Assembly: GCF_003072645.1 (NCBI RefSeq)
Contig: NZ_CP028897.1
Coordinates: 3,919,658 to 3,983,657, forward strand
Length of the DNA: 64,000 nt
Source of the DNA: Dongshaea marina
Lineage (GTDB): Bacteria > Pseudomonadota > Gammaproteobacteria > Enterobacterales > Aeromonadaceae
Direction: 5' to 3'
Position 1 is the stretch's first letter, and each line of letters starts with the position of its first letter. The position numbers and the translations under genes are program-made. A model generated the notes under the pieces. It was not told the origin of the DNA, did no database searches, and saw only the letters and a list, made by a program, of their open reading frames with translations. Of this stretch, positions 43,926-54,314 are shown in pieces.

Positions 43926-45577
43926 ATGAATCAGTCAAATTGGACGGTCGGTGAATATCTGTGGCATCAGGTAAAATCTCTTGGAATCACCAAGGTTCCA
44001 GGCATCCCGGGTGATGTGATCCTGCCTTTGATGGACCAGGGATATGAGAGCGGTATTGAGTTTATCGGTTGTGAAAACGAGCAGAACGCCGGTTACATCG
44101 GCGATGGTATGGCCCGCCAACACGGTGTTGCAGCCTTCATCACCACCACAGCGGTCGGCAGCCTGAGTGCATTTAATGCGACCGCCTCCAGCGCCGCAGA
44201 GAAGGTCGGCGTGATTCATATCTCCGGCGGGCTCCCCTCTCATCTTTACGCGAAGCGGGAGCTGGTGCACCACTCAATTGGCGGCGAGCTGTATAAAAAC
44301 CGTGAAGCCTTTAAGGTGATCACCAATGGCCGTGCCGAAGTGCTGCTGGATCCTGAAACCGCACCGGACATCATCGACAGCCTGCTGACCTATAGCGCGA
44401 CCTACAGCGAACCCTGTTTTATCGAGGTGCCCGTTGATATTGGTGCCAAGCCTTGCCGCGCACCTGAGCCCCTGCTATCTGTCGTTGAAACCAGCGATCC
44501 TCGCTCTGTGCAGCAGGCAAAATCAGCCCTAACGCAGTTTATTTCAGACAAGCCTAACCGCTTGCTGATCCCGGGTTTCCTACTCAAGCGCCTCAAGCTT
44601 GAGAAAGAAGCGCAGCAACTTCTGGATGAAACCGGTCTGCCATTTACCACCCTGCTCACCGATAAGGGGCTGTTCTCTGAGCGCCATCCTCAGTTCTGTG
44701 GCACCTATCTAGGCGTAGCCTCAGCAATTGAGTTCCAGGATTTCTTTAACGAGAGCGACCTCTATATCAATTTAGGTTGCTGGCTAACCGATATTCAATC
44801 GATCTGTGGCAGTGTTGAGATGCCGGCAGCGAAGACAGTAATCGTGCATGAAAACGCCCTGGAGATCGGTGGTGAGCGTTTTGAAAAGATCCCAATGATC
44901 GAGTCGATTAACCTACTGCAACAGGTGCTGGGAGTCAATAATGACAGAACTCATCCACAAGCGGAGCAGATGCAAGCCTATGCAGGTCAGTTTAACCGTC
45001 CGATGCAGGAATCACTGAGTGTCGATGGCTTCTTTGAGATGCTCTCTACCGCAATTCAATCGGAAGATCACATAGTGGTTGAGGCAGGAACTGCGCTATT
45101 TAGTGGTTGTGGCCTGCTACTGCCTGAGGGGCTAGCTATGATAACGCAGCCTTCTGGGCTTCAATTGGTCAGAGTGCAGGCTCAGCTCTGGGCGCCGCAT
45201 TAGCCAACCCTGATAAAACTGTGCTGCTGCTGATTGGCGATGGCTCATTGCAGGAGGTACCACAGGTGATCTCCAGCGCCATTCGTCATCAGGCAAACCT
45301 CAAGATGCTGGTGTTAAACAACAATGGCTACGAGATTGAGCGGGCGATCTTAGATAACTACCCCTACAACGATATCGCGTCCTGGAACTTCTCTTTGATG
45401 CAACGTGCGATGGGAAGCTCACGGGATGGCATCCGGGTTACCAACTATGGCGAGCTGGGCGAGGCTTTCATTGAGATGCGCAAAGACAGAGCATTCCAGC
45501 TGATTGAGGTGATGCTGCCTCAGGGAGATGGTGGCAAGGTAATGAAAGAGGTCGGTGAATCACTGCGCTTTGATTAA
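43926..45577 (+). pseudogene. ThDP-dependent alpha-keto acid decarboxylase (indolepyruvate/phenylpyruvate decarboxylase-like), frameshifted
   Basis: The N-terminal part starts WTVGEYLWHQVKSLGITKVP and has the catalytic Glu in GCENEQNAGYIGDGMAR near residue 50 and FIEVPVDIGAKPC. The frame breaks after MITQP at about 45150; one added base (CCC for CC) restores FWASIGQSAGSALGAALANP and the thiamine-diphosphate motif GDGSLQEVPQ to NNNGYEIERA. The repaired protein has about 550 residues, exactly the family length. It would decarboxylate an aromatic or branched 2-keto acid. AAGAGGTG precedes ATG 43926. Whether decay or sequencing error, the gene is otherwise intact. Confidence 0.85.
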
Positions 45578-45589
45578 TCCCTGCTCACC

Positions 45590-45622
45590 GACAGTGACTC
45601 AGCTTTTGCCTGATTCACTGTC
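45590..45622. terminator. Hairpin after the decarboxylase gene
   Basis: GACAGTGA (45590-45597) pairs with TCACTGTC (45615-45622) with a short pyrimidine tail after it. Confidence 0.5.
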
Positions 45623-45761
45623 CTTTCCAAGGTTCCGGTTCATGCTGGGGCCTTTTCTTTCTATTGCTCAACCGCCTTCAAGTAGTAAGCTCTTGCTGAT
45701 TCAAGCCCAGACCATCCTTAATCTGTGGTCAGGGAAATTCAGCGATGCAGCTCTAGCCGCA

Positions 45762-46671
45762 TTATCCCCCTCCGAGGGATTCGATGATGCTCTCGACCAC
45801 AACCTTAATCTTAGGCTCAAGGGTTTTGCCCCGGGTATAGATAAGATAGAGCTGGGCATTCTCCTGAAAGGGGCTGATCCGGTAGGACTGCAGAATACGA
45901 ACCAAAGCCCCGCGCTCTACCTCGGATACCAACAACTGGCGCGGCAGGGCAACGATCCCCCTCCATCTATGGCGACTTGCAGTAAAGAGGGGGCACTGTT
46001 AGTGCTAAACCAGGCCGAAGAGAGATCGAGTCGCTCATGGCGATCAGATTCAATATGGGTAAAACGCCAGCAGTCGATCCCCTGGCGAAATCTCTGCTCC
46101 AGCAATTTATGCTGAGCCAGATCTGCTGGCTCCTCAATCGACGCCGCTTGTTGCAGGTAGTCGGGGCTTGCGCATAGCCAGTACTCCACGGCTGACAGAG
46201 GGCGGGCAATCAAAGAGGAATCGCTGGCAGTTGCCATCCGAACATAGAGATCGTAATCATCGCCATAGGGGTCCAGGTTTTCATCTCCGTAATTCAGGTA
46301 GATGCTCAGCTGAGGCCAGCGCTTATTGATATCTGCTAACAAAGGAGCGATCGCGTGGGATCCAAACCATAGGGGGCACTGATCCGAACGGTCCCTCTGA
46401 CCTGTTGATGGCGCAGCACTATGGACTCACCCAGAGTATCAAGCTGGGTACAGACCTCCTGCCCCTGCTCAAAAACCAGTTTGCCGGTCTCCGTCAGGGA
46501 TAAACGTCGGGTGTGGCGGATCAGCAGAGGAACCTGTAGCTCCTTTTCCAGTAACTGCACATGACGTGAGATAGAGGAAACGGATGTATCCAGCTTTTCT
46601 GCCGCAGCAGAGAAACTTCCAAGCTTAACCACCGCAATAAAATAACGAAGAGAATCAAGGGATTTCAGCAT
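45762..46671 (-). pseudogene. LysR-family regulator, two frameshifts
   Basis: ATG 46671 starts a LysR HTH (SLRYFIAVVKLGSFSAAAEK, SVSSISRHVQLLEKELQVPL). The frame breaks at about 46362, where one base must be added to give YGLGSHAIAPLLADINKRWP, and again in the C run at 45957-45961, where one added base restores GIVALPRQLLVSEVERGALV and a natural end at 45762. The repaired protein has about 303 residues, the LysR norm. It converges on the decarboxylase gene and is divergent from the AtuA-like gene, so it likely controls one of them. Two one-base losses in one gene point to decay or error. Confidence 0.82.
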
Positions 46672-46839
46672 CTTTCTCAATCATGCCGCAACAATTGTGA
46701 CCCTAATATAGCACTGACAGGATGCTCTGCTCACCCGAAATCCAGCACTCCTCATAGCACTTAAACGCTAGTTACAGCCCTCACCGCGAGGCGTACTGTT
46801 ACTCCAGACAAAACAAATCCTATGAGTCATGAGGAGTAT

Positions 46840-48629
46840 ATGATGAAAACTACCCCTGTAAGAGTTGCGAATGTTTCGGGTTCGATCTTCGACCGTGTAG
46901 AGAGTATGAAATCTCTGGTGGATGAGGCTGAGATCGATGCCATTACTGGTGATTGGCCATCAGAGATCAACCTGGCGCGTCTTGCTCAGGAGAAAAAGGC
47001 AGACTCAACCAAAGGTTATGAGCTGATTTTTATCGAGTGCCTGAGGCTGGCAATCAAAGAGGTTGCTGAGCGGAAAATAAAAGTTATCAGCAATGCCGGT
47101 GGTCTTAACCCACAATCATTGGCCAGTCTGATTAAGCAGATGATTCGTGAAGAGGGATATGAACTATCTGTCGCTTATGTGGAGGGTGATGACATCATGC
47201 ATCAGCTGAGTGATCTTCAGGAAAAAGGATATGCGTTTAATAATCTGGATAACGGCAAGCCCTTCTCAACCCTTGGTTGCCAACCCATAGCGGCAAATGC
47301 TTACCTTGGAGGCTGGGGTATCGTTGAGGCCCTGAACCGGGGAGCAGATATCGTTATTACCGGCCGGGTCACGGATGCAGCCCCGGTGATTGCCGTTGCC
47401 GCCTGGTGGCACCGGTGGCAACAAGATGATTTTGATGCATTGGCTGGCTCTCTGGTCGCAGGACACCTCATTGAGTGCAGCAATTATGTTACCGGCGGAA
47501 ACTTCCCCGGCTTTAAGCAGGCCGGAAAGTTAACCTCTGTTGGTTACCCCATTGCTGAGATCTCCCGGGATGGGACAAGCGTCATCACAAAAGGTGAGCA
47601 TTCCGATGGCCTGGTCAACAAGGAAACTGTGATTACTCAGTTGGTCTATGAGCTTCAGGGACGCTACTATGTGAACCCGGATGTGACCGCAGTATTGACC
47701 GATATACAGATTGAAAGTCAGGGAGATAACCGGGTCGAGGTTTGCGGCATCAAGGGGATCGCGCCACCTAATACAGCGAAGATCGGGATCAGTACCATAG
47801 GTGGTTATGCCGCTGAGATGCATTGGTATATGACGGGCCTGGATATCAAGGAGAAAGTCGCTCTCTTCAGGGATCAGGCGATGAAATACCTGGATCAGAG
47901 TAGATTTCGCCAGCTACGCTTTGATACCTATGGCTCTGTTGCAGACAACCCAACCAACCAGAACGAGGCAACTGTGCATCTGCGGGTTTTTGCTCAGGCG
48001 AATGATAAAGAGACCCTGAGCCCGGAAAACTTCCTGTATGTCCTGCTCAACAACACCATGCAGACCTATCCCGGGGCCACCTGTAACTATGACTTTCGCT
48101 TAACCCACCCCGGGAGTTTATTGAATACTGGCCAACTCTGCTGGATATCCATGAATTACGCCACCGGGTGACTCTCGATAGCGGAGAAGTGATCCAGATT
48201 GCTCCGGCCCGGCTCACTCAAGAGATCATTCAGGACTCCAGCGACCCGGATGAAGAGTTTGATCCCTCCGGATATGGCGACACCATCGAGGCCCCTCTTG
48301 GAAGCATCGTCTTTGCCCGCTCAGGAGATAAATTTACCAACTCGAATGTTGGCTTCTTTGTGCGCCATGCTGACGAGTGGCAGTGGCTGAGAAGCTTCCT
48401 GACCATAGAGAAGATCCGCGAGTTACTGGGAGATGATGATATCGGCGGCGTCATTGAGCGGGTCGAATTTGCAAATATCTATGCTGTTCACTTCCTGAAT
48501 CGTTGTCTGCTTGGAAAGGGAGCCGCGAGCACTGGTTCATATGACTGCCTGGGTAAAAATGTGGCTGAGTATCTGCGTTGTAAGCAGGTACAGATCCCCA
48601 AAAAATTCCTCTCAAGAGGAAGGATCTGA
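46840..48629 (+). pseudogene. AtuA-like (DUF1446) protein, frameshifted
   Basis: The N-terminal part has VRVANVSGSIFDRVESMKSL, KVISNAGGLNPQSLASLIKQ, NAYLGGWGIVEALNRGADIV then ITGRVTDAAPV and ECSNYVTGGNFPGF, all typical of the acyclic terpene utilisation AtuA family. The frame is lost near 48108-48114 (CCCCGGG); one added base gives PGEFIEYWPTLLDIHELRHR and joins the C-terminal part with RSGDKFTNSNVGFFVRHADE. The repaired protein has about 596 residues, the family size. Its reaction is not settled; it often sits with acyl-CoA catabolism genes, which are absent here. GAGGAG precedes ATG 46840. Confidence 0.83.
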
Positions 48630-48679
48630 ACTCATAATGGCTAATCCCCTTACTATGACTTAGCTCGTCTGGATATTTC

Positions 48680-48704
48680 AGCATCACCGGTGCTCGGTGA
48701 TGCT
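48680..48704. terminator. Hairpin between convergent genes
   Basis: AGCATCACC (48680-48688) pairs perfectly with GGTGATGCT (48696-48704) between the AtuA-like gene and the LuxR-type gene. Confidence 0.6.
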
Positions 48705-48728
48705 AAACCCTGACCCATTGAGATGAAT

Positions 48729-49481
48729 TCAGTAAATAAGGTAGTTTTTCAAAGCAAGCAACAGCATATCTCCAGACTCTATCAACTCTTGCGGTATCAG
48801 TTTCTCATATCCATTCTCCACCAGCCTCTGATACAGCGCCTGCCTGCTATGTACCTCAAATTTATCGTAGAGCTGATTTGAAAAAATACTATCCACTGTA
48901 CTCTTGCTTATGGGTTTTCCTTCAAACTCTGAAATGATCTTAGCAATATCATTACTGGTAAAATTAGCGAGAAAGAAGAAGATGACCTGCTTCTCTCTTC
49001 TGGTCAGATTTCGCTCAAGCTCTGGGCGGTTTAATTCGCAGGTATCATCCCTAGCATGTTCAATGCTAACAATATCCCGGTTGATGTTTGCCGATGCATA
49101 GTCAAATCCTCTATAGATGATTCCGACGACATTTTCAGTTTCTGGATTGATGATCGGGGATTTAATAATTACCCGAGGTTTGAGTGCATTATTTAACCTG
49201 ACTATCAGTAGGTGGGTTGTCTCTCTCCTGTGAGCGATGAGAGCCGCATCGTCCCTGAGAATCATATGGCTGGCCCGGGTTCCCCTATAGTTCTTGATAT
49301 GCTTTTTCCCGATAATCTCACTGGCATCTACATTTAACAGTTCAAGGTAGTGCCTGGAGCAGTACTTATGTAGCAGATTTTTATCTTTGATCCCAACGAT
49401 TAGCTTAGGTAGTCCATCAGAAATTACCCGGGTCGATTCAATGAATCGATTCAAAAAATCCTGGTCTCTGTTCTCTATCAT
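48729..49481 (-). CDS. PAS-LuxR-type transcriptional regulator
   Basis: The regulator of about 250 residues has an N-terminal PAS-like region (LIVGIKDKNLLHKYCSRHYL, then DASEIIGKKHIKNYRGTRAS) and a C-terminal LuxR-type HTH starting NLTRREKQVIFFFLANFTSN. The recognition helix KSTVDSIFSNQLYDKFEVHS follows. ATG 49481 with AGGTAAGTGAA upstream is preferred to 49520. It converges on the AtuA-like gene; the layout resembles the other PAS-LuxR gene at 22575, but the two proteins are not close. The ligand and targets are unknown. Confidence 0.75.
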   Translation of the reverse strand: MIENRDQDFLNRFIESTRVISDGLPKLIVGIKDKNLLHKYCSRHYLELLNVDASEIIGKKHIKNYRGTRASHMILRDDAALIAHRRETTHLLIVRLNNALKPRVIIKSPIINPETENVVGIIYRGFDYASANINRDIVSIEHARDDTCELNRPELERNLTRREKQVIFFFLANFTSNDIAKIISEFEGKPISKSTVDSIFSNQLYDKFEVHSRQALYQRLVENGYEKLIPQELIESGDMLLLALKNYLIY

Positions 49482-49590
49482 TTCACTTACCTGCCCGGGA
49501 TAAGCTCTCCCCTGCCTCACCCGGATATTGACTGACGGTATGCTCCCTCCAAGAGAGGGTGATCCTGGCTCATCTGAAAAAACCCATTAA

Positions 49591-49613
49591 AAAAGGGCCG
49601 TAACGGCCCTTTT
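49591..49613 (-). terminator. Intrinsic terminator of the aroQ-accB-accC operon
   Basis: AAAAGGGCCG (49591-49600) pairs with CGGCCCTTTT (49604-49613), followed on the minus strand by a T-run. It lies directly after the accC stop. Confidence 0.9.
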
Positions 49614-49633
49614 ATCAGATAGCTGTTGGCTTA

Positions 49634-50974
49634 TTAGAGGCCCAGCTTCTTCTCCAGATAGTGGATGTTAGTCCCACCATGCTGGAAGTTCTCATCGGCC
49701 ATGATCTCTTTGTGCAATTCAACGTTGCAACGGATACCATCGACCACCAGCTCATCCAGGGCATGGCGCATTCTGGCAATCGCCACATCCCGGTTCTCAC
49801 CATAGGTGATGAGCTTACCAATCATAGAGTCATAATAGGGAGGAACCGTATAGCCGCTATAGATGTGAGAATCCCAGCGAACCCCCAGACCACCCGGCGC
49901 ATGGAAGAACTCAATCTTACCCGGAGACGGGATGAAGGTTTCTGGATCTTCAGCGTTGATCCGGCACTCAATAGCATGACCACGAACCTTGATGTCATCC
50001 TGGGTGATCGACAAAGGCTGGCCAGCGGCGATCCGCAGCTGCTCTTTCACCAGATCCACTCCGGTGATCAGCTCAGAGACAGGGTGCTCAACCTGGATAC
50101 GGGTGTTCATCTCGATGAAGAAGAACTCACCATTCTCATACAGGAACTCAAAGGTACCGGCACCACGATAGCCGATCTCCAGACAGGCGCGGCAGCAGCG
50201 CTCACCAATCTGGCGGCGCATCTCTTCGGTCACTCCCGGTGCAGGCGCTTCCTCCACCACCTTTTGGTGACGACGCTGCATCGAGCAATCACGCTCCGCC
50301 AGGTGGATCGCATTGCCCTGACCATCGGCCAGAACCTGGATCTCAATATGACGTGGATTTTCCAGGAATTTCTCCATGTAAACCATGTCATTACCAAAGG
50401 CAGCCTTGGCTTCGGCACGGGTCAGCTCTGCGGAGCTTTGCAGTTCGTCCTCAGAGCGAACAACACGCATGCCGCGACCACCACCACCACCGGAAGCCTT
50501 GATGATCACCGGATAACCGATACGCTTGGCGATCGCCTTGTTTTTCTCGGCGTCATCACCGATCGGGCCATCGGATCCGGGAACGCAGGGAACACCGGCC
50601 TTACGCATCGCCTCGATGGCCGAGACCTTGTCCCCCATCAGGCGGATGGTGTCGCCACGCGGCCCGATGAAGATAAAACCTGAGTTTTCAACCTGGTCTG
50701 CAAAGTCGGCATTTTCAGCCAGGAAGCCATATCCCGGGTGAATCGCAACTGCATCAGTAACCTCTGCGGCAGCAATCAGGGAAGGGATATTCAGATAGGA
50801 ATCTGTCGCAGCCGCAGGACCGATACAGATAGATTCATCCGCCAGCAGAACGTGCTTAAGATGGCGATCGGCAGTGGAATGAACCGCGACCGTCTTGATC
50901 CCAAGCTCTTTACAGGCGCGCAGGATCCGCAGCGCGATCTCGCCGCGGTTGGCAATTACAATTTTATCCAACAT
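49634..50974 (-). CDS. accC: Acetyl-CoA carboxylase, biotin carboxylase subunit
   Basis: The protein of 446 residues, the normal AccC length, starts [20 protein letters not shown]. It has the ATP-grasp region ([20 protein letters not shown] near residue 155), [20 protein letters not shown] and [20 protein letters not shown]. It carboxylates biotin on AccB using ATP and bicarbonate, the first step of fatty acid synthesis. It follows accB by 11 bases and ends at a strong terminator. Confidence 0.98.
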   Translation of the reverse strand: MLDKIVIANRGEIALRILRACKELGIKTVAVHSTADRHLKHVLLADESICIGPAAATDSYLNIPSLIAAAEVTDAVAIHPGYGFLAENADFADQVENSGFIFIGPRGDTIRLMGDKVSAIEAMRKAGVPCVPGSDGPIGDDAEKNKAIAKRIGYPVIIKASGGGGGRGMRVVRSEDELQSSAELTRAEAKAAFGNDMVYMEKFLENPRHIEIQVLADGQGNAIHLAERDCSMQRRHQKVVEEAPAPGVTEEMRRQIGERCCRACLEIGYRGAGTFEFLYENGEFFFIEMNTRIQVEHPVSELITGVDLVKEQLRIAAGQPLSITQDDIKVRGHAIECRINAEDPETFIPSPGKIEFFHAPGGLGVRWDSHIYSGYTVPPYYDSMIGKLITYGENRDVAIARMRHALDELVVDGIRCNVELHKEIMADENFQHGGTNIHYLEKKLGL

Positions 50975-50985
50975 GCAGCGGACCC

Positions 50986-51432
50986 TTACTCAATGATAAA
51001 CAGAGGCTCATCAAACTCAACCGGCTGACAATCATCAACCAGGATCGCCTTCACGACACCCGCTTTGTCAGCTTCGATCTGGTTCATCATCTTCATCGCT
51101 TCAACGATGCACAAGGTATCTCCGACACTGACCTGCTGACCTACTTCAACAAAGGTCTTCGCACCAGGACTTGGAGCACGGTAGAAGGTTCCAACCATAG
51201 GTGAGCGCAGCATATGCCCTTCAACGACCGGGGTCTGCTCTTCAACAGATGGTGCAGCCGCTACAGGGGCAGCGGGTGCCGCAGCAACAGTCACAGGTGC
51301 AGGAGCCGCAGCAGCAACAGGAGCCATGGCACGGCTGATACGTACGGACTCCTCTCCCTCAGCGATCTCCAGCTCACAGATGCCAGATTCTTCAACCAGT
51401 TCAATCAGTTTCTTGATTTTCCTAATATCCAT
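50986..51432 (-). CDS. accB: Acetyl-CoA carboxylase, biotin carboxyl carrier protein
   Basis: The protein of 148 residues has an N-terminal helix region ([20 protein letters not shown]), an Ala/Pro-rich linker and the biotinyl domain with the thumb segment ([20 protein letters not shown]) and the biotinylation site [15 protein letters not shown]. It carries biotin between AccC and the AccA-AccD transferase. It starts 16 bases after aroQ and is followed by accC, the usual operon. Confidence 0.98.
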   Translation of the reverse strand: MDIRKIKKLIELVEESGICELEIAEGEESVRISRAMAPVAAAAPAPVTVAAAPAAPVAAAPSVEEQTPVVEGHMLRSPMVGTFYRAPSPGAKTFVEVGQQVSVGDTLCIVEAMKMMNQIEADKAGVVKAILVDDCQPVEFDEPLFIIE

Positions 51433-51448
51433 TACGAATTCTCTTTAG

Positions 51449-51916
51449 CTAATTTAGGTCTGTTTCAGCGAGCCCGTTGCAGATAACGAACTGCAGCTTG
51501 CAGTGCAAATTGATAGCCGTCAGCCCCCAGCCCACAAATAACCCCTGAGCAATATCAGAAAGATATGAGTGATGGCGGAAGGGCTCCCGCGCATGAACAT
51601 TCGACAAATGCACCTCAATAAAAGGAATGTCGACACCGAGTAGTGCATCACGCAACGCAACACTGGTATGAGTAAATGCCGCCGGATTGATAATAATGAA
51701 ATCCTGCTGTCCCATCGCCTGATGGACACAGTCCAACAGCTCTGCCTCTGCATTTGACTGCAGATGAGACAGAGAGACTCCCAGCTCATCACTGAGGGTC
51801 TCCAGCTGACCGACAATCTCATTGAGTGTCTGAGCACCATAGATACCGGGCTCACGCCGCCCCAGAAGGTTTAAATTGGGTCCGTTAAGCAATAAGATTC
51901 GATATTTATGGGCCAT
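51449..51916 (-). CDS. aroQ: 3-dehydroquinate dehydratase, type II
   Basis: The protein of about 155 residues, normal for the type II enzyme, starts [20 protein letters not shown] with the catalytic Tyr in GIYG. It has [40 protein letters not shown] and [20 protein letters not shown] with the active-site His. It converts dehydroquinate to dehydroshikimate. I chose ATG 51916, preceded by GAGGATGG, over 51940. It leads the aroQ-accB-accC operon, common in gammaproteobacteria. Confidence 0.96.
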   Translation of the reverse strand: MAHKYRILLLNGPNLNLLGRREPGIYGAQTLNEIVGQLETLSDELGVSLSHLQSNAEAELLDCVHQAMGQQDFIIINPAAFTHTSVALRDALLGVDIPFIEVHLSNVHAREPFRHHSYLSDIAQGLFVGWGLTAINLHCKLQFVICNGLAETDLN

Positions 51917-52546
51917 TGTGCAACCATCCTCGCTAATCATGCAGCTATCTTTAAAAATAAGGCTGACGAGTGATTGTAAACGACTCTGACAGCCAAAAAT
52001 GTGCTCAAAAGCTCAGTTTTGTTGATTATATCCGTATATCGCAGAATTTGGCAGCACATTCGTTGATTTTTTCATTTTAGTGCTAAATGAAGCTTGATTG
52101 GAAGCCGGGGGGAGAGACAGTGCCTTAAGGGTCAAAGAAGAGCTCGAACGGGTTAAACTGGCTGGATTATAACCAAGAAATGGCTAAAGATCTAAGCCCT
52201 TTGCCGCTTAAGGAGCCCCTGGCTGGCAAGTGTCACTAATAGCCCCTCCTCCAGCAGGATGGCTACGCAAGAGTCAAAACAGAATATATCTTCATTAATG
52301 AATGGATAAGGGGACAGAGCTGATTGCTATGCAGGCTTATATGCATGCAGCAGCGCTGCTTGTTACTTTCTGTACCTCCCTATTGGTGGAATCCGGCTGC
52401 GAAAAAGCGCCTCTGAATTTTGGTTGGGAGTCCTGGTCCCCTTTCAATTGCGAACCAGCTCCAGATAGCTCAGTCAGTCACCAGAGATTGGTGGCAAGCA
52501 AATTGCAGTAACTCTCTCAATTGATGCGGACTATCGAGGTATCACC
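51917..52546. other. Long intergenic region upstream of aroQ and the GGDEF-like gene
   Basis: About 630 bases between divergent genes. The left half is A/T-rich and should hold the aroQ-accBC promoter. The right half has a segment bounded by AAGGGGACAGAGC (about 52309) and GTCCTGGTCCCCTT (about 52430-52443), weak inverted ends about 135 bases apart that could be a decayed small mobile element. A 69-codon frame there is not convincing. Confidence 0.4.
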
Positions 52547-53410
52547 GTGAATCAAACTCCTATTGGCCGTCACTCACCTCAAGCCGAAAGCCGTACCCCT
52601 CTGTTTGGAGGCGTTCCCGGCCTGAGCCTGGTACAAAAACTGGAAATGCTTGAGCAGCTTGGCTCTCAGGATACCCTGGAGCAGATGTTGCAGCAGTTTG
52701 CGCAATGGGTCGGCAACATGTTGCCCATCAGTAGCCTGAGCTACTCCTGCCAGGATCTTGAGATTGAGCTTCTGAATACCTCAGGTACCGTTCATGAACT
52801 GGTGCTAAAGCTCCAGGATCCCAAAGGCCTCCCGGTGGGACAGCTTAAATATGGATTTCGCAATAAATTAACTCCCTATCAACAGCGGGTCCTGATGCAA
52901 CTTCAAAATTTTATCGTCGTTCCCCTGAGGCTCTACCTGAGGCTTGAGAAAGCCAATCTTTCAACTTGGACCCCTGAGCTTATCTCTCCCGGGCATGATA
53001 GCGAATTTAACAAGGCACTATCTCAGGCCATTCATCGCAATCAGCGCACCAATCAGGGGTTATGCCTGATGCTGATACAGCTTGATGGGATCGCCAACAT
53101 TGATAGCGATCTCACGCTATCGACCATAGAGCAGATCCTGACGGAGTTCATTGAACTGATGCTAAAGACGGCCCGCAGAAGCGATCAGCTGTATCAGCTT
53201 AGCGAAGACAGATTTGCGCTATTGATGTCTCCGGCCAGCCAGGAGAGCAGCATCAACCTCAGCGAGCGGATCCATAATCAGCTTAGTCATTACCCGACAC
53301 TCTCCAGGTATCATATTCGCCCGATTATCGGTGCCAGCATCTGGAGCAGCGGCCAGGATGACGAAACTCTTTATCTGCAAGCCGAAGAGGGGCTCAATAG
53401 CCTTAAATAA
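52547..53410 (+). CDS. Degenerate GGDEF-domain protein
   Basis: The protein of 287 residues has a C-terminal half with the fold pattern of diguanylate cyclases (LCLMLIQLDGIANIDSDLTL, ILTEFIELMLKTARRSDQLY, LSEDRFALLMSP). The active-site loop reads S-E-D-R-F where G-G-D/E-E-F is expected, so it should be catalytically dead and may bind c-di-GMP or a partner. The N-terminal 150 residues may form a GAF-like sensor. The start is GTG 52547 with GAGGT upstream. A clear terminator follows. The partner system is unknown. Confidence 0.7.
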   Translation: MNQTPIGRHSPQAESRTPLFGGVPGLSLVQKLEMLEQLGSQDTLEQMLQQFAQWVGNMLPISSLSYSCQDLEIELLNTSGTVHELVLKLQDPKGLPVGQLKYGFRNKLTPYQQRVLMQLQNFIVVPLRLYLRLEKANLSTWTPELISPGHDSEFNKALSQAIHRNQRTNQGLCLMLIQLDGIANIDSDLTLSTIEQILTEFIELMLKTARRSDQLYQLSEDRFALLMSPASQESSINLSERIHNQLSHYPTLSRYHIRPIIGASIWSSGQDDETLYLQAEEGLNSLK

Positions 53411-53412
53411 CC

Positions 53413-53442
53413 AGAAAGGGGGATCTTCTTCCCCCCTTTTCT
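53413..53442 (+). terminator. Intrinsic terminator of the GGDEF-like gene
   Basis: AGAAAGGGGG (53413-53422) pairs with CCCCCCTTTTCT (53431-53442), giving a stable stem with a T-run. Confidence 0.85.
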
Positions 53443-53467
53443 ATAGGAGCTGAACCTCCCTGGGGAA

Positions 53468-54226
53468 TCACTGACTATATTTGACGATGATTTTCTCTCT
53501 GACTCCCTCCGCCAAAAGCTGATCCAGCGCCTTCTGCAGCTTTTGGATCAGAGGCTCCGGGGTCTCAAGATTCGCCGCGATATAAAAGCCCCCTTGCTCA
53601 ATCAGGAGAAACGCCTTTTGGATCTGCCCGAAATCGTGGTCGGTTTCGCGCATCTGCAAAATGAACTCGACATCTGCCCCCGGGATCAGATCGACCCGCC
53701 CACGAAATAGCTTATCGAGGTTCTGCTGAGACTTTCTCACCGTAAAGAAGTTTATCCCCTCAACCAACCCCTTTGATTCAAGGTATTCCTGGGTCGACCC
53801 TCCCTGGATCACACCGAGCCGATATTTTTTGAGATCATCAAACTTCTTGATCCGGATATCCTGCCGACTACTCAGCTTGTAGAGATAGTGCCTTTTCGGA
53901 AACAGGGGGCCAATCCAGTGGAATAGCTTTTCACGCTTTTCGGTGCGGCTCGTGGTATAGAGCAGGGTATTAGGGCGCCTGAGAGTTTGCTCATAGGCAC
54001 CCTTCCAGGTCAGCATCTTTAGTTTGTAGGGGACTTTGGCTCGCTTGAGTGTCGCTTCCACCAGCTCTGTGCCGATCCCGATAATGCGATCGCCCTGACG
54101 ATAATTATAGGGGCGCCACTCCTCGGTGAGCAGCAGCAGCACAGAATCCGCTGAGTAGGATAACCGGGGAAGCAAGGCCCCGAGAAATCCAAGAATCAGG
54201 AGTATGGGATAGTAAGGTCTCAACAT
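53468..54226 (-). CDS. Orphan periplasmic solute-binding protein (family 3 type)
   Basis: The protein of 252 residues has a signal peptide (MLRPYYPILLILGFLGALLP, cleavage after YSA near residue 26) and mature start LLLTEEWRPYNYRQGD. YKLKMLTWKGAYEQTLRRPN, KREKLFHWIGPLFPKRHYL and KYRLGVIQGGSTQEYLESKG follow. It is a paralogue of the protein at 18024-18800. It has no transporter partner and lies 88 bases after another binding-protein gene on the same strand. The ligand is unknown. Confidence 0.82.
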   Translation of the reverse strand: MLRPYYPILLILGFLGALLPRLSYSADSVLLLLTEEWRPYNYRQGDRIIGIGTELVEATLKRAKVPYKLKMLTWKGAYEQTLRRPNTLLYTTSRTEKREKLFHWIGPLFPKRHYLYKLSSRQDIRIKKFDDLKKYRLGVIQGGSTQEYLESKGLVEGINFFTVRKSQQNLDKLFRGRVDLIPGADVEFILQMRETDHDFGQIQKAFLLIEQGGFYIAANLETPEPLIQKLQKALDQLLAEGVREKIIVKYSQ

Positions 54227-54314
54227 AGATTCACTCCCGAACCTTCCCTTTTTACCCTAGGGTAATTGTAGCCTGCCATATCAGGCACATAGAGGCGACG
54301 GCCAGCCTCGGGCG

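Noticed and set aside
49661-50683. A 340-codon open frame on the plus strand
   Set aside because: It is the antisense shadow of accC, which is certain from its motifs; long antisense frames are expected opposite high-bias genes.
52302-52511. A 69-codon frame in the aroQ upstream region
   Set aside because: The composition is not convincing and it overlaps a possible decayed mobile element.
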